64,000 nucleotides of DNA from Meconema thalassinum (Eukaryota > Arthropoda > Insecta > Orthoptera > Tettigoniidae): positions 978,766,084-978,830,083 of the forward strand of contig OX336389.2 of assembly GCA_946902985.2 (NCBI GenBank), in the 5' to 3' direction. Positions within the stretch are counted from its first letter, which is position 1. Each line of letters opens with the position of its first letter. The notes beneath the pieces were generated by a model. It was not told the origin of the DNA and did not search any database. It saw only the letters and a list, made by a program, of their open reading frames with translations. Below are positions 11,701 through 25,600 of this stretch, piece after piece. A program made the position numbers and the translations under genes.

Positions 11701-14344
11701 CTTTGACAATTGTTACAGCCTAACGCGCCCAGATCAATGGTTTTGAGTCCACCGTGTCCTGCCAGCTGCGCGCGGCCGAAGGCCGCACCTGCCCCGACCT
11801 TATATTCTTTGTTTTGTCCAATCCAATGGTCTTTGACAATGGTTACAGCCTAGCGTGCCAAGATCAATGAGTTTTGAGTCAGTCGTACCCCGCCAGCTGT
11901 GCGCGGCCACACCTACCCCCGACCTTCTAATCTTCATTTTGTCCAATCCGATGGTCTTTGACTATGGTTACAGCCTAGCGCGCCGAGATCAATGTGTTTT
12001 AAGTCAGCCGTGCCCCTCCAGCTGCGCGCGGCCACACCTACCCCCGACCTTCTAATCTTCGTTTTATCCAATCCAATGGTTTTTGACAATGGTTACAGCC
12101 TAACGCGCCCAGATCAAAGGGTTTGAGTTCACCGTGCCCTGCCATCTGCCCGTGACCAAAGGCCGCACTTCCCCCCGACTTTCTAACCTTTGTATGGTCT
12201 AATTCAATTGTCTTTGACAATGGTTATAGCCTAGCGCGCCGAGATCAATGAGTTTTGAGTCAGCCGTACCCCGCCAGCTGCGCACGGCCACACCTACCCC
12301 CGACCTTCTAATCTTCGTTTTGTCCAATCGAATATTCTTTGACAATGGTTACAGCCTTGGGCGCCGAGATCAAGGTGTAGTGAGTCAGCGGGGCCCTGCC
12401 AGCTGCGCGCGGCCACACCTACCCCCGAACTTCTAATCTTCGTTTTGTCCAATCCAATGGTTTTTGACAATGGTTACAGCCTAACGCGTCCAGATCTATG
12501 GTTTTGAGTCCACCGTGCCCTGCCAGCTGCGCGCGGCCAAAGGCCGCACTTGTCCCCTACATTCTAAACTTCGTTTTGTCCAATCCAATGGTCTTTGTCA
12601 ACGGTTACAGCCTAGCGCGCCGAGAACATTATGTTTTGAGTCAGCCGTGACCCGGCAGCTGCGCGCGGCCAGACCTATCCCAGACCTTCTAAACTTCGTT
12701 TTGTCCAATCGAATGGTCTTTGACAATGGTTACAGCCTTGCGCGCCGAGATCAATGTGTAGTGAGTCAGCCGTGCCCCGCCAGCTGCGGGCGGCGACACC
12801 TACCCCCGACCCACTAATCTTCATTTTGCCAATCCAATGGTTTTTGACAATGGTTACAGCCTATCGCGTCCAGATCTATGGTTTTGAGTCCACCGTGCCC
12901 TGCCAGCTGCGCGCGGCCAATGGCCGCACCTGTCCCCAACCTTCTAACCTTCGTTTTGTCCAATCCATTGGTATTTGACAATGGTTACAGCCTAGCGCGC
13001 CGAGATCAATGTGTTTCGAGTCAGCCGTTCCCCGCCAGCTGCGCGCGGCCACACCTACCTCTGACCTTCCAATCTTCGTTTTGTCCAATCCAATGGTTTT
13101 TGACAATGGTTACAGCCTAACGCGCCCAGATGAGTGGTTTTGATTCCACCGTGCCCTGCCAGCTGCGCGCGGCCGAAGGCCGCACCTGCCCCCAACCTTC
13201 TAATCTTCGTTTTGTCCCAGCTAATGGTCTTTGACAATGGTTACAGCCTAGCGCGCCGAGGTCAATGAGTTTTGAGTTTTAGCCGTACCCCGCCAGCTGC
13301 GCGTGGCCTCACCTACCCCGACCTTCTAATCTTCGTTTTGTTCAATCCAATGGTCTTTGACAATGGTTACAGCCTGGCGCGCCGAGATCAATGTGTTTTG
13401 AGTCAGCCGTGTCCCGCCAGCTGCGCGCGGCCACACCTACACCCGACCATCTAATCTTCATTTTGTCCAATCCAATGGTTTTTGACAATGGTTACAGCCT
13501 ATCGCGTCCAGATCTATGGTTTTGAGTCCACCGTGCCCTGCCAGCTGCGCGCGGCCAATGGCCGCACCTGTCCCCAACATTCTAACCTTCGTTTTGTCCA
13601 ATCCAATGGTCTATGACAATTGTTTCAGCCTAGCGCGCCGAGATCAATGAGTTTTGAGTCAGCCGTTCCCCGCCAGCTGCGCTCGGCCACATCTACCCCC
13701 GACCTTCTAATCTTCGTTTTGTCCAATCCAATGGTCTTTGACTATGATTACAGCCTTACGCGCCCAGATCAATGGTTTTGAGTCCACCGTGCCCTGCCAT
13801 CTGCCCGTGGCCAAAGGCCGCACCTCCCCCCGAGTTTTTAACCTTCGTATGGACCAATCCAATGGCCTTTGACAATGGTTACAGCCTAGCGCGCCGAGAT
13901 CAATGAGTTTTGAGTCAGCCGTACCCCGCCAGCTGCGCGCGGCCACACCTACCCCCGACCTTCTAATCTTCGTTTTGTCCAATCCTATGGTTTTTGACAA
14001 TGGTTACAGCCTAACGCGTCCAGATCTATGGTTTTGAGTCCACCGTGCCCTGCCAGCAGCGCGCGGCCAAAGGCCGCACCTGTCCCCTACATTCTAACCT
14101 TCGTTTTGTCCAATCCAATGGACGTTGACAATGGTTACAGCCTAGCGCGCCGAGATCATTGTGTTTTGAGTCAGCCCTGACCCGCCAGCTGCGCGCGGCC
14201 AGACCTACCCCCGACCTTCTAATCTTCGTTTTGTCCAATCCAATGGTTTTTGACAATGGTTACAGCCTAACGCGCCCAGATCAATGGTTTTGATTCCACC
14301 GTGCCCTGCCAGCTGTGCGCGGCCAAAGGCCGCACCTCCGCCCG

Positions 14345-17240
14345 AACTTCTAATCTTCGTTTTGTCCAATCCAATGGTCTTTGACAATGGCTTCGGCCTA
14401 GCGCGCCGAGATCAATGTGTTTTAAGTCAGCCGTTCTCCGCCAGCTGCGCGCGGCCACAGCTACCCCCGACCTTCTAATCTTCGTTTTGTCCAATCCAAT
14501 GGTTTTTGACAATGGTTACAACCTAACGCGCCCAGATCAATCGTTTTGAGTCCACCGTGCCCTGCCAGCTGCGTGCGGACAAAGGCCGCACCTGCCCCCG
14601 ACCTTCTAAACTTCGTATTGTCCAATCCAATGGTCTTTGACAATGGTTACAGCATAACGCGCCCTGATCAATGGTTTTGAGTCCACCGTGTCCTGCCAGC
14701 TGCGCGCGGCCGAAGGCCGCACCTGCCTCGACCTTTTATTCTTTGTTTTGTCCAATCCAATGGTCTTTGGCAATGGTTAGAGGCCAGCGCGCCAAGATCA
14801 ATGAGTTTTGAGTCAGTCGTACCACGCCAGCTGTGCGCGGCCACACCTACCCCCGACCTTCTAATCTTCATTTTGTCCAATCCAATGGTCTTTGACTATG
14901 GTTACAGTCTAGCGCGCCGAGATCAATGTGTTTTAAGTCAGCCGTGCCCCTCCAGCTGCGCGCGGCCACACCGACACCCGACCTTCTAATCTTCGTTTTA
15001 TCCAATCCAATGGTTTTTGACAATGGTTACAGCCTAAAGCGCCCAGATCAAAGGGTTTGAGTCCACTGTGCCCTGCCATCTGCCCGTGGCCAAAGGCCGC
15101 ACCTCCCCCCGACTTTCTAACCTTCGTATGGTCTAATCCAATTGTCTTTGACAATGGTTACAGCCTAGCGCGCCGAGATCAATGAGTTTTGAGTCAGCCG
15201 TACCCCGCCAGCTGCGCACGGTCACACCTACCCCCGACCTCCTAATCTTCTTTTTGTCCAATCGAATAGACTTTGACAATGGTTACAGCCTTGCGCGCCG
15301 AGATTAATGTGTAGTGAGTCAGGCGTGCCCTGCCAGCTGCGCGCGGCCACACCTACCCCCGACCTTCTAATCTACGTTTTGTCCAATCCAATGGCTTTTG
15401 ACAATGGTTACAGCCTTACGCGCCCAATTCAATGATTTTGATTCCACCGTGCCCTGCCAGCTGTGCGCGGCCAAAGGCCGCACCTGCCCCCAACCTTCTA
15501 ATCTTCGTTTTGTCCAATCTAATGGTCTTTGGCAATGGTTACAGCCTAGCGCGCTGAGATCAATGAGTTTTGAGTCAACCGTACTCAGACAGCTGCGCGC
15601 GGCCTCACCTACCCCGACCCTCTAATCTTCGTTGTGTCCAATCCAATGGTCTTTGACAATGGTTACAGCCTGGCGCGCCGACATCAATGTGTTTTTAGTC
15701 AGCCGTGCCCGGCCAGCTCCGCGTAGCCACACCTACCCCCGACCTTCTAATCTTCGTTTTGTCCAATCGAATGGTCTTTGACAATGGTTACAGCCTTGCG
15801 CGCCGAGATCAATGTGATGTGAGTCAGCCATGGCCCGCCAGCTGCGCGTGGCCACACCTACCCCCGACCCTCTAATCATCATTTTGTCCAATCCAATTGT
15901 TTTTGACAATGGTTACAGCCTATCGCGTCCAGATCTATGGTTTTGAGTCCACCGTGCCCTGCCAGCTGCGCGCGGCAAATGGCCGCACCTGTCCCCAACT
16001 TTCTAACCTTCGTTTTGTCCAATCCAATGGTCTTTGACAATGGTTACAGCCTAGCGCACCGAGATCAATGTGTTTCGAGTCAGCCGTTCCCCGCCAGCTG
16101 CGCGCGGCCACACCTACCTCCTACCTTCTAAACTTCGTTTTGTCCAATCCAATGGTTTTTGACTATGGTTACAGCCTAGCGCACCGAGATCAATGAGTTT
16201 TGAGTTTTAGCCGTACCCCGCCAGCTGCGCGTGGCCTCACCTACCCCCGACCTTCTAATCTTCGTTTTGTCCAATCCAATGGTCTTTGAAAATGTTTACA
16301 GCCTGGCGCGCCGAGATCAATGTGGTTTTAGTCAGCCGTGCCCCGCCAGCTGCGCGCGGCCACACCTACCCCCGATCTTCTCATCTTCGTTTTGTCCAAG
16401 CTAATGGTCTTTGACAATGGTTACAGCCTAGCGCGCCGAGATCAATGAGTTTTGAGTTTTAGCCGTACCCCGCCAGCTGCGCGTGGCCTCACCTACCCCC
16501 GACCTTCTAATCTTCGTTTTGTCCAATCCAATGGTCTTTGACAATGGTTACAGCCTGGCGCGCCGAGATCAATGTGTTTTGAGTCAGCCGTGCCCCGCCA
16601 GCTGCGGGCGGCCACACCTACCCCCGACCTTCTAATCTTCGTTTTGTCCAATCCAATGGTCTTTGACAATGGATTCAGCCTAGCGCGCCGAGATCAATGA
16701 GTTTTGAGTCAGCCGTTCCCCGCCAGCTGCGCGTGGCCACATTTACCCCCGACCTTCTAATCTTCGTTTTGTCCAATCCAATGGTCTTTGACAATGGTTA
16801 CAGCCTAGCGCGCTGAGATCAATGTGTTTAGAGTCAGCCGTGCCCAGCCAGCTGCGCGCGGCCACACCTAACCGCGACCTTCTAATCTTCGTTTGGCAAA
16901 TCCCATGGTTTTTGACAATGGTTACAGCCTAACGCGCCCAGATCAGTGGTTTTGAGTCCACCGTGCCCTGCCAGCTGCGGGCGGCCAAAGGCCGCAACTC
17001 CCCCCGACCTTCTAATCTTCGTTTTGTCCAATCCAATGGTCTTTGACAATGGTTTCAGCCTAGCGCGCCGAGATCAATGTGTTTTAAGTCAGCCGTTCTC
17101 CTCCAGCTGCGCGTGGCCACAGCTACCCCCGACCTTCTAATCTTCGTTTTGTCCAATCCAATGGTTTTTGACAATGGTTACAACCTAACGCGCCCAGATC
17201 AATCGTTTTGAGTCCACCGTGCCCTGCCAGCTGCGTGCGG
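14345..17240. repeat. Second copy of the 2.6-5.8 kb block
   Basis: This copy follows the 2645-5795 block with one dimer deleted: the AGGCGTGCCCTGCC unit here runs straight into CCTTCTAATCTACG at about 15.37 kb. The right end passes without a visible seam into a block matching 8.0-10.65 kb at offset 8,903. The 13.45-14.34 kb region to its left is a mixture of monomer variants that I could not assign to one parent block. Confidence 0.75.
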
Positions 17241-20200
17241 ACAAAGGCCGCACCTGCCCCCGATCTTCTAATCTTCGTTTTGTCCAATCCAATTGTCTTT
17301 GACAATGGTTACAGCCTAACGCGCCCAGATCAATGGTTTTGAGTCCACCGTGTCCTGCCAGCTGCGCGCGGCCGAAGGCCGCACCTGCCCCTACCTTCTA
17401 TTCTTTGTTTTGTCCAATCCAATGGTCTTTGACAATGGTTAAAGCCTAGCGCGCCAAGATCAATGAGTTTTGAGTCAGTCGTACCCCGCCAGCTGTGCGC
17501 GGCCACACCTACCCCCGACCTTCTAATCTTCATTTTGTCCAATCCTATGGTCTTTGACTATGGTTACAGCCTAGCGCGCCGAGATCAATGTGTTTTAAGT
17601 CAGCCGTGCACCTCCAGCTGCGCGCGGCTGCACCTACCCCCGACCTTCTAATCTTCGTTTTATCCAATACAATGGTTCTTGACAATGGTTACAGCCTAAC
17701 GCGCCCAGATCAAAGGGTATGAGTTCACCGTGCCCTGCCATCTGCCCGTGGCCAAAGGCCGCACCATCCCCCGACTTTCTAACCTTCGTATGGTCTAATC
17801 CAATTGTCTTTGACAATGGTTACAGCCTAGCGCGCCGAGATCAATGAGTTTTGAGTCAGCCGTACCCCGCCAGCTGGGCACGGCCACACCTACCCCCGAC
17901 CTTCTAATCTTCATTTTGTCCAATCGAATATTCTTTGACAATGGTTACAGCCTTGCGCGCCGAGATCAATGTGTAGTGAGTCAGCCGTGCCCTGCCAGCT
18001 GCGCGCGGCCACACCTACCCCCGACCTTCTAATCTTCGTTTTGCCCAATCCAATGGTCTTTGTCAATGGTTACAGCCTAGCGCGCCGAGATCATTATGTT
18101 TTGAGTCAGCCGTGACCCGCCAGCTGCGCTCGGCCAGACCTAACCCCGACCTTCTAATCTTCGTTTTGTCCAATGCAATGGTTTTTGACAATGGTTACAG
18201 CCTAACGCGCCCAGATCAATGGTTTTGATTCCACCTTGCCCTGCCAGCTGTGCGCGGCCGAAGGCCGCACCTGCCCCCAAACTTCTAATCTTCGTTTTGT
18301 CCAATGTAATGGTCTTTGACAATGGTTACAGCCTAGCGCGCCGAGATCAATGAGTTTTGAGTCAGCCGTACCCTGCCAGCTGCGCACGGCCACACCTACC
18401 CCCGACCTTCTAATCTTCGTTTTGTCCAATCGAATGGTCTTTGACAATGGTTACAGCCTTGCGCGCCGAGATCAATGTGTAGTGAGTCAGCCGTGCCCCG
18501 CCAGCTGCGCGCGGCCACACCTACCCCCAACCCTCTAATCTTCATTTTGTCCAATCCAATGGTTTTTGACTATGGTTAGAGCCTATCGTGTCCAGATCTA
18601 TGGTTTTGAGTCCACCGTGCCCTGCCAGCTGCGCGCGGCCAATGGCCGCACTTGTCCCCAACCTTCTAACCTTCGTTTTGTCCAATCCAATGGTCTTTGA
18701 CAATGGTTTCAGCCTAGCGCGCCGAGATCAATGAGATTTGAGTCAGCCGTTCCCCGCCAGCTGCGCGCGGCCACATCTAATCCCTTCCTCCTAATCTTCG
18801 TTTTGCCCAATCCAATGGTTTTTGACAATGGTTACAATCTAACGCGCCCAGATCAATGGTTTTGAGTTCACCGTGCCCTGCCAGCTGCGTGCGGCCAAGA
18901 GCCGCAACTGCCCCCCTTCTAACCTTCGTTTTGTCCAATCCAATGGTCTTTGACAATGGTTACAGCCTAGCGCGCCGAGATCAATGAGTTTTGAGTCAGC
19001 CGTACCGCGCCAGCTGCGCGCGGCCTCACCTACCTCCGACCTTCTAAACTTCGTTTTGTCCAATCCAATGGTTTTTGACAATGGTTACAGCCTAACGCGC
19101 CCAGATGAATGGTTTTGATTCCGCCGTGCCCTAACAGCTGGGCGCGGCCAAAGGCCGCACCTGCCCCCAACCTTCTAATCTTGTTTTGTCCAAGCTAATG
19201 GTCTTTGACAATGGTTACAGCCTAGCGCGCCGAGATCAATGAGTTTTGAGTTTTAGCCGTACCCCGCCAGCTGCGCGTGGCCTCACCTACCCCCGACCTT
19301 CTAATCTTCGTTTTGTCCAATCCAATGGTCTTTGACAATGGTTACAGCCTGGCGCGCCGAGATCAATGTGTTTTGAGTCAGCCGTGCCCCGCAGGCTGCG
19401 CGCGGCCACACCTACCCCCGACCTTCTAATCTTCGTTTTGTCCAATCCAATGGTCTTTGACAATGGTTACAGCCTAGCGCGCCGAGATCAATGTGTTTAG
19501 AGTCAGCCGTGCCCCGCCAGCTGCGCGCGGCCACACCTAACCGCGACCTTCTAATCTTCGTTTTGTCAAATTTCATGGTTTCTCACAATGGTTACAGCCT
19601 AACGCGCCCAGATCAATGGTTTTGAGTCTACCGTGCCCGGCCAGCTGCGCGCGGCCAAAGGCCGCACCTCCCCCCGACCTTCTAATCTTCGTTTTGTCCA
19701 ATCCAATGGTCTTTGACAATGGTTACAGCCTAGCGCGCTGAGATCAATGTGTTTAGAGTCAGCCGTGCCCAGCCAGCTGCGCGCGGCCACACCTAACCGC
19801 GACCTTCTAATCTTCGTTTGGCAAATCCCATGGTTTTTGACAATGGTTACAGCCTAACGCGCCCAGATCAGTGGTTTTGAGTCCACCGTGCCCTGCCAGC
19901 TGCGGGCGGCCAAAGGCCGCAACTCCCCCCGACCTTCTAATCTTCGTTTTGTCCAATCCAATGGTCTTTGACAATGGTTTCAGCCTAGCGCGCCGAGATC
20001 AATGTGTTTTAAGTCAGCCGTTCTCCTCCAGCTGCGCGTGGCCACAGCTACCCCCGACCTTCTAATCTTCGTTTTGTCCAATCCAATGGTTTTTGACAAT
20101 GGTTACAACCTAACGCGCCCAGATCAATCGTTTTGAGTCCACCGTGCCCTGCCAGCTGCGTGCGGACAAAGGCCGCACCTGCCCCCGATCTTCTAATCTT

Positions 20201-22600
20201 CGTTTTGTCCAATCCAATTGTCTTTGACAATGGTTACAGCCTAACGGGCCCAGATCAATGGTTTTGAGTCCACCGTGTCCTGCCAGCTGCGCGCGGCCGA
20301 AGGCCGCACCTGCCCCTACCTTCTATTCTTTGTTTTGTCCAATCCAATGGTCTTTGACAATGGTTAAAGCCTAGCGCGCCAAGATCAATGAGTTTTGAGT
20401 CAGTCGTACCCCGCCAGCTGTGCGCGGCCACACCTACCCCCGACCTTCTAATCTTCATTTTGTCCAATCCTATGGTCTTTGACTATGGTTACAGCCTAGC
20501 GCGCCGAGATCAATGTGTTTTAAGTCAGCCGTGCACCTCCAGCTGCGCGCGGCTGCACCTACCCCCGACCTTCTAATCTTCGTTTTATCCAATACAATGG
20601 TTCTTGACAATGGTTACAGCCTAACGCGCCCAGATCAAAGGGTATGAGTTCACCGTGCCCTGCCATCTGCCCGTGGCCAAAGGCCGCACCCCCCCCCCGA
20701 CTTTCTAACCTTCGTATGGTCTAATCCAATTGTCTTTGACAATGGTTACAGCCTAGCGCGCCGAGATCAATGAGTTTTGAGTCAGCCGTACCCCGCCAGC
20801 TGGGCACGGCCACACCTACCCCCGACCTTCTAATCTTCGTTTTGTCCAATCGAATATTCTTTGACAATGGTTACAGCCTTGCGCGCCGAGATCAATGTGT
20901 AGTGAGTCAGCCGTGCCCTGCCAGCTGCGCGCGGCCACACCTACCCCCGACCTTCTAATCTTCGTTTTGCCCAATCCAATGGTCTTTGTCAATGGTTACA
21001 GCCTAGCGCGCCGAGATCATTATGTTTTGAGTCAGCCGTGACCCGCCAGCTGCGCTCGGCCAGACCTAACCCCGACCTTCTAATCTTCGTTTTGTCCAAT
21101 CCAATGGTTTTTGACAATGGTTACAGCCTAACGCGCCCAGATCAATGGTTTTGATTCCACCTTGCCCTGCCAGCTGTGCGCGGCCGAAGGCCGCACCTGC
21201 CCCCAAACTTCTAATCTTCGTTTTGTCCAATGTAATGGTCTTTGACAATGGTTACAGCCTAGCGCGCCGAGATCAATGAGTTTTGAGTCAGCCGTACCCT
21301 GCCAGCTGCGCACGGCCACACCTACCCCCGACCTTCTAATCTTCGTTTTGTCCAATCGAATGGTCTTTGACAATGGTTACAGCCTTGCGCGCCGAGATCA
21401 ATGTGTAGTGAGTCAGCAGTGCCCCGCCAGCTGCGCGCGGCCACACCTACCCCCAACCCTCTAATCTTCATTTTGTCCAATCCAATGGTTTTTGACTATG
21501 GTTAGAGCCTATCGTGTCCAGATCTATGGTTTTGAGTCCACCGTGCCCTGCCAGCTGCGCGCGGCCAATGGCCGCACTTGTCCCCAACCTTCTAACCTTC
21601 GTTTTGTCCAATCCAATGGTCTTTGACAATGGTTTCAGCCTAGCGCGCCGAGATCAATGAGATTTGAGTCAGCCGTTCCCCGCCAGCTGCGCGCGGCCAC
21701 ATCTAATCCCGACCTCCTAATCTTCGTTTTGCCCAATCCAATGGTTTTTGACAATGGTTACAATCTAACGCGCCCAGATCAATGGTTTTGAGTTCACCGT
21801 GCCCTGCCAGCTGCGTGCGGCCAAGAGCCGCAACTGCCCCCCTTCTAACCTTCGTTTTGTCCAATCCAATGGTCTTTGACAATGGTTACAGCCTAGCGCG
21901 CCGAGATCAATGAGTTTTGAGTCAGCCGTACCGCGCCAGCTGCGCGCGGCCTCACCTACCTCCGACCTTCTAAACTTCGTTTTGTCCAATCCAATGGTTT
22001 TTGACAATGGTTACAGCCTAACGCGCCCAGATGAATGGTTTTGATTCCGCCGTGCCCTGCCAGCTGGGCGCGGCCAAAGGCCGCACCTGCCCCCAACCTT
22101 CTAATCTTGTTTTGTCCAAGCTAATGGTCTTTGACAATGGTTACAGCCTAGCGCGCCGAGATCAATGAGTTTTGAGTTTTAGCCGTACCCCGCCAGCTGC
22201 GCGTGGCCTCACCTACCCCCGACCTTCTAATCTTCGTTTTGTCCAATCCAATGGTCTTTGACAATGGTTACAGCCTGGCGCGCCGAGATCAATGTGTTTT
22301 GAGTCAGCCGTGCCCCGCAGGCTGCGCGCGGCCACACTTACCCCCGACCTTCTAATCTTCGTTTTGTCCAATCCAATGGTCTTTGACAATGGTTACAGCC
22401 TAGCGCGCCGAGATCAATGTGTTTAGAGTCAGCCGTGCCCCGCCAGCTGCGCGCGGCCACACCTAACCGCGACCTTCTAATCTTCGTTTTGTCAAATTTC
22501 ATGGTTTCTGACAATGGTTACAGCCTAACGCGCCCAGATCAATGGTTTTGAGTCTACCGTGCCCGGCCAGCTGCGCGCGGCCAAAGGCCGCACCTCCCCC
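16810..22600. repeat. Tandem duplication of a 2,925-bp, 23-monomer unit
   Basis: The word CGCTGAGATC at 16811 recurs at 19736, and all anchors between repeat at 2,925 bp (2,926 after a C-tract change near 20.69 kb). The copies run about 16.81-19.73 kb and 19.74-22.60 kb. Both match 8.0-10.65 kb at the left end. They differ by few bases: for example GGTTTCTCACAATGG near 19.58 kb against GGTTTCTGACAATGG near 22.50 kb, and CTAACAGCTGGGC near 19.13 kb against CTGCCAGCTGGGC near 22.06 kb. Length divided by 23 gives 127 bp per unit, consistent with mixed A and B. Confidence 0.85.
20689..20698. repeat. C-tract of 10, expanded relative to its sister copy
   Basis: After GGCCGCA there are ten C, where the sister monomer near 17.76 kb reads CCATCCCCC. 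The one-base gain accounts for the change from a 2,925- to a 2,926-bp offset in the 2,925-bp tandem pair. Confidence 0.9.
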
Positions 22601-25600
22601 CGACCTTCTAATCTTGGTTTTGTCCAATCCAATGGTTTTTGACAATGGTTTCAGCCTAGCGCGCCGAGATCAATGTGTTTTAAGTCAGCCGTTCTCCTCC
22701 AGCTGCGCGTGGCCACAGCTACCCCCGACCTTCTAATCTTCGTTTTGTCCAATCCAATGGTTTTTGACAATGGTTACAACCTAACGCGCCCAGATCAATC
22801 GTTTTGAGTCCACCGGGCCCTGCCAGCTGCGTGCGGACAAAGGCCGCACCTGCCCCCGATCTTCTAATCTTCGTTTTGTCCAATCCAATGGTCTTTGACA
22901 ATGGTTTAAGCCTAGCGCGCCGAGATCAATGAGTTTTTAGTCAGCCGTTCCCCGCCAGCTGCGCGCGGTCACATCTACCCCCGACCTTCTAATCTTCGTT
23001 TTGTCCAAACCAATGGCCTTTGACAATGGTTACAGCCTAGCGCGCCGAGATCAATGTGTTTAGAGTCAGCCGTGCCCCGCCAGCTGCGCGCGGCCACACC
23101 TAACCGCGACCTTCTAATCTTCGTTTTGTCAAATCCCATGGTTTCTGACAATGGTTACAGCCTAACGCGCCCAGATCAATGGTTTTGAGTCCACCGTGCC
23201 CGGCCAGCTGCGCGCGGCCAAAGAACGCACCTCCCCCCGACCTTCTAATCTTCGTTTTGTCCAATCCAATGGTCTTTGACAATGGTTTCAGCCTAGCACG
23301 CCGAGATCAATGTGTCTTAAGTCAGCCGTTCTCCTCCAGCTGCGCGTGGCCACAGCTACCCCCGACCTTCTAATCTTCGTTTTGTCCAATCCAATGGTTT
23401 TTGACAATGGTTACAACCTAACGCGCCCAGATCAATCGTTTTGAATCCCCCGGGCCCTGCCAGCTGCGTGCGGACAAAGGCCGCACCTGCCCCCGATCTT
23501 CTAATCTTCGTTTTGTCCAATCCAATGGTCTTTGACAATTGTTACAGCCTAACGCGCCCAGATCACTGGTTTTGAGTCCACCGTGTCCTGGCAGCTGCGC
23601 GCGGCCGAAGGCCGCACCTGCCCCGACCTTATATTCTTTGTTTTGTCCAATCCAATGGTCTTTGACAATGGTTACAGCCTAGCGTGCCAAGATCAATGAG
23701 TTTTGAGTCAGTCGTACCCCGCCAGCTGTGCGCGGCCACACCTACCCCCGACCTTCTAATCTTCATTTTGTCCAATCCGATGGTCTTTGACTATGGTTAC
23801 AGCCTAGCGCGCCGAGATCAATGTGTTTTAAGTCAGCCGTGCCCCTCCAGCTGCGCGCGGCCACACCTACCCCCGACCTTCTAATCTTCGTTTTATCCAA
23901 TCCAATGGTTTTTGACAATGGTTACAGCCTAACGCGCCCAGATCAAAGGGTTTGAGTTCACCGTGCCCTGCCATCTGCCCGTGGCCAAAGGCCGCACTTC
24001 CCCCCGACTTTCTAACCTTTGTATGGTCTAATCCAATTGTCTTTGACAATGGTTATAGCCTAGCGCGCCGAGATCAATGAGTTTTGAGTCAGCCGTACCC
24101 CGCCAGCTGCGCACGGCCACACCTACCCCCGACCTTCTAATCTTCGTTTTGTCCAATCGAATATTCTTTGACAATGGTTACAGCCTTGCGCGCCGAGATC
24201 AATGTGTAGTGAGTCAGCGGGGCCCTGCCAGCTGCGCGCGGCCACACCTACCCCCGAACTTCTAATCTTCGTTTTGTCCAATCCAATGGTTTTTGACAAT
24301 GGTTACAGCCTAACGCGTCCAGATCTATGGTTTTGAGTCCACCGTGCCCTACCAGCTGCGCGCGGCCAAAGGCCGCACTTGTCCCCTACCTTCTAAACTT
24401 CGTTTTGTCCAATCCAATGGTCTTTGTCAACGGTTACAGCCTAGCGCGCCGAGATCATTATGTTTTGAGTCAGCCGTGACCTGGCAGCTGCGCGCGGCCA
24501 GACCTATCCCCGACCTTCTAAACTTCGTTTTGTCCAATCGAATGGTCTTTGACAATGGTTACAGCCTTGCGCGCCGAGATCAATGTGTAGTGAGTCAGCC
24601 GTGCCCCGCCAGCTGCGGGCGGCGACACCTACCCCCGACCCACTAATCTTCATTTTGCCAATCCAATGGTTTTTGACAATGGTTACAGCCTATCGCGTCC
24701 AGATCTATGGTTTTGAGTCCACCGTGCCCTGCCAGCTGCGCGCGGCCAATGGCCGCACCTGTCCCCAACCTTCTAACCTTCGTTTTGTCCAATCCAATGG
24801 TTTTTGACAATGGTTACAGCCTAACGCGCCCAGATGAGTGGTTTTGATTCCACCGTGCCCTGCCAGCTGCGCGCGGCCGAAGGCCGCACCTGCCCCCAAC
24901 CTTCTAATCTTCGTTTTGTCCAAGCTAATGGTCTTTGAAATTGGTTACAGCCTAGCGCGCCGAGATCAATGAGTTTTGAGTTTTAGCCGTACCCCGCCAG
25001 CTGCGCGTGGCCTCACCTACCCCGACCTTCTAATCTTCGTTTTGTTCAATCCAATGGTCTTTGACAATGGTTACAGCCTGGCGCGCCGAGATCAATGTGT
25101 TTTGAGTCAGCCGTGTCCCGCCAGCTGCGCGCGGCCACACCTACCCCCGACCTTCTAATCTTCGTTTTGTCCAATCCAATGGTCATTGACAATGGTTTCA
25201 GCCTAGCGCGCCGAGATCAATGAGTTTTGAGTCAGCCGTTCCCCGCCAGCTGCGCGCGGCCACTTCTACCCCCGACCTTCTAATCTTCGTTTTGTCCAAT
25301 CCAATGGTCTTTGACAATGTTTACAGCCTAGCGCGCCGAGATCAATGTGTTTAGAGTCAGCCGTGCCCCGCCAGCTGCGCGCGGCCACACCTAACCCCGA
25401 CCTTCTAATCTTCGCTTTGTCTAATCCCATGGTTTTGGACAATAGTTACAGCCTAACGCGCCCAGATCAATGGTTTTGTGTCCACCGTGCCCTGCCAGCT
25501 GCGCGCGGCCAAAGGTCGCAACCCCCCCTGAACTTCTAATCTACGTTTTGTCCATTCCAATGGTCTTTGACAATGGTTTCAGCCTAGCGCGCCGAGATCA

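Larger units (their letters stand above)
5690..13440. repeat. Long higher-order block, colinear with about 52870-60870
   Basis: Anchors match at an offset of 47,182 bp between 5.7 and 7.5 kb, and of 47,433 bp from 8.0 to 13.3 kb. The 251-bp step is two B monomers absent here near 7.87 kb and present near 55.1 kb. Parts of the block also match 25.6-30.0 kb (offsets 19,968 then 20,219), 16.9-19.6 kb (offset 8,903), 22.5-24.8 kb (offset 11,829) and 50.2-52.6 kb (offset 39,294). It is the best reference copy of the higher-order order in the left half. Similarity fails after about 13.44 kb, where this copy has CACCCGACCATC. Confidence 0.8.
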
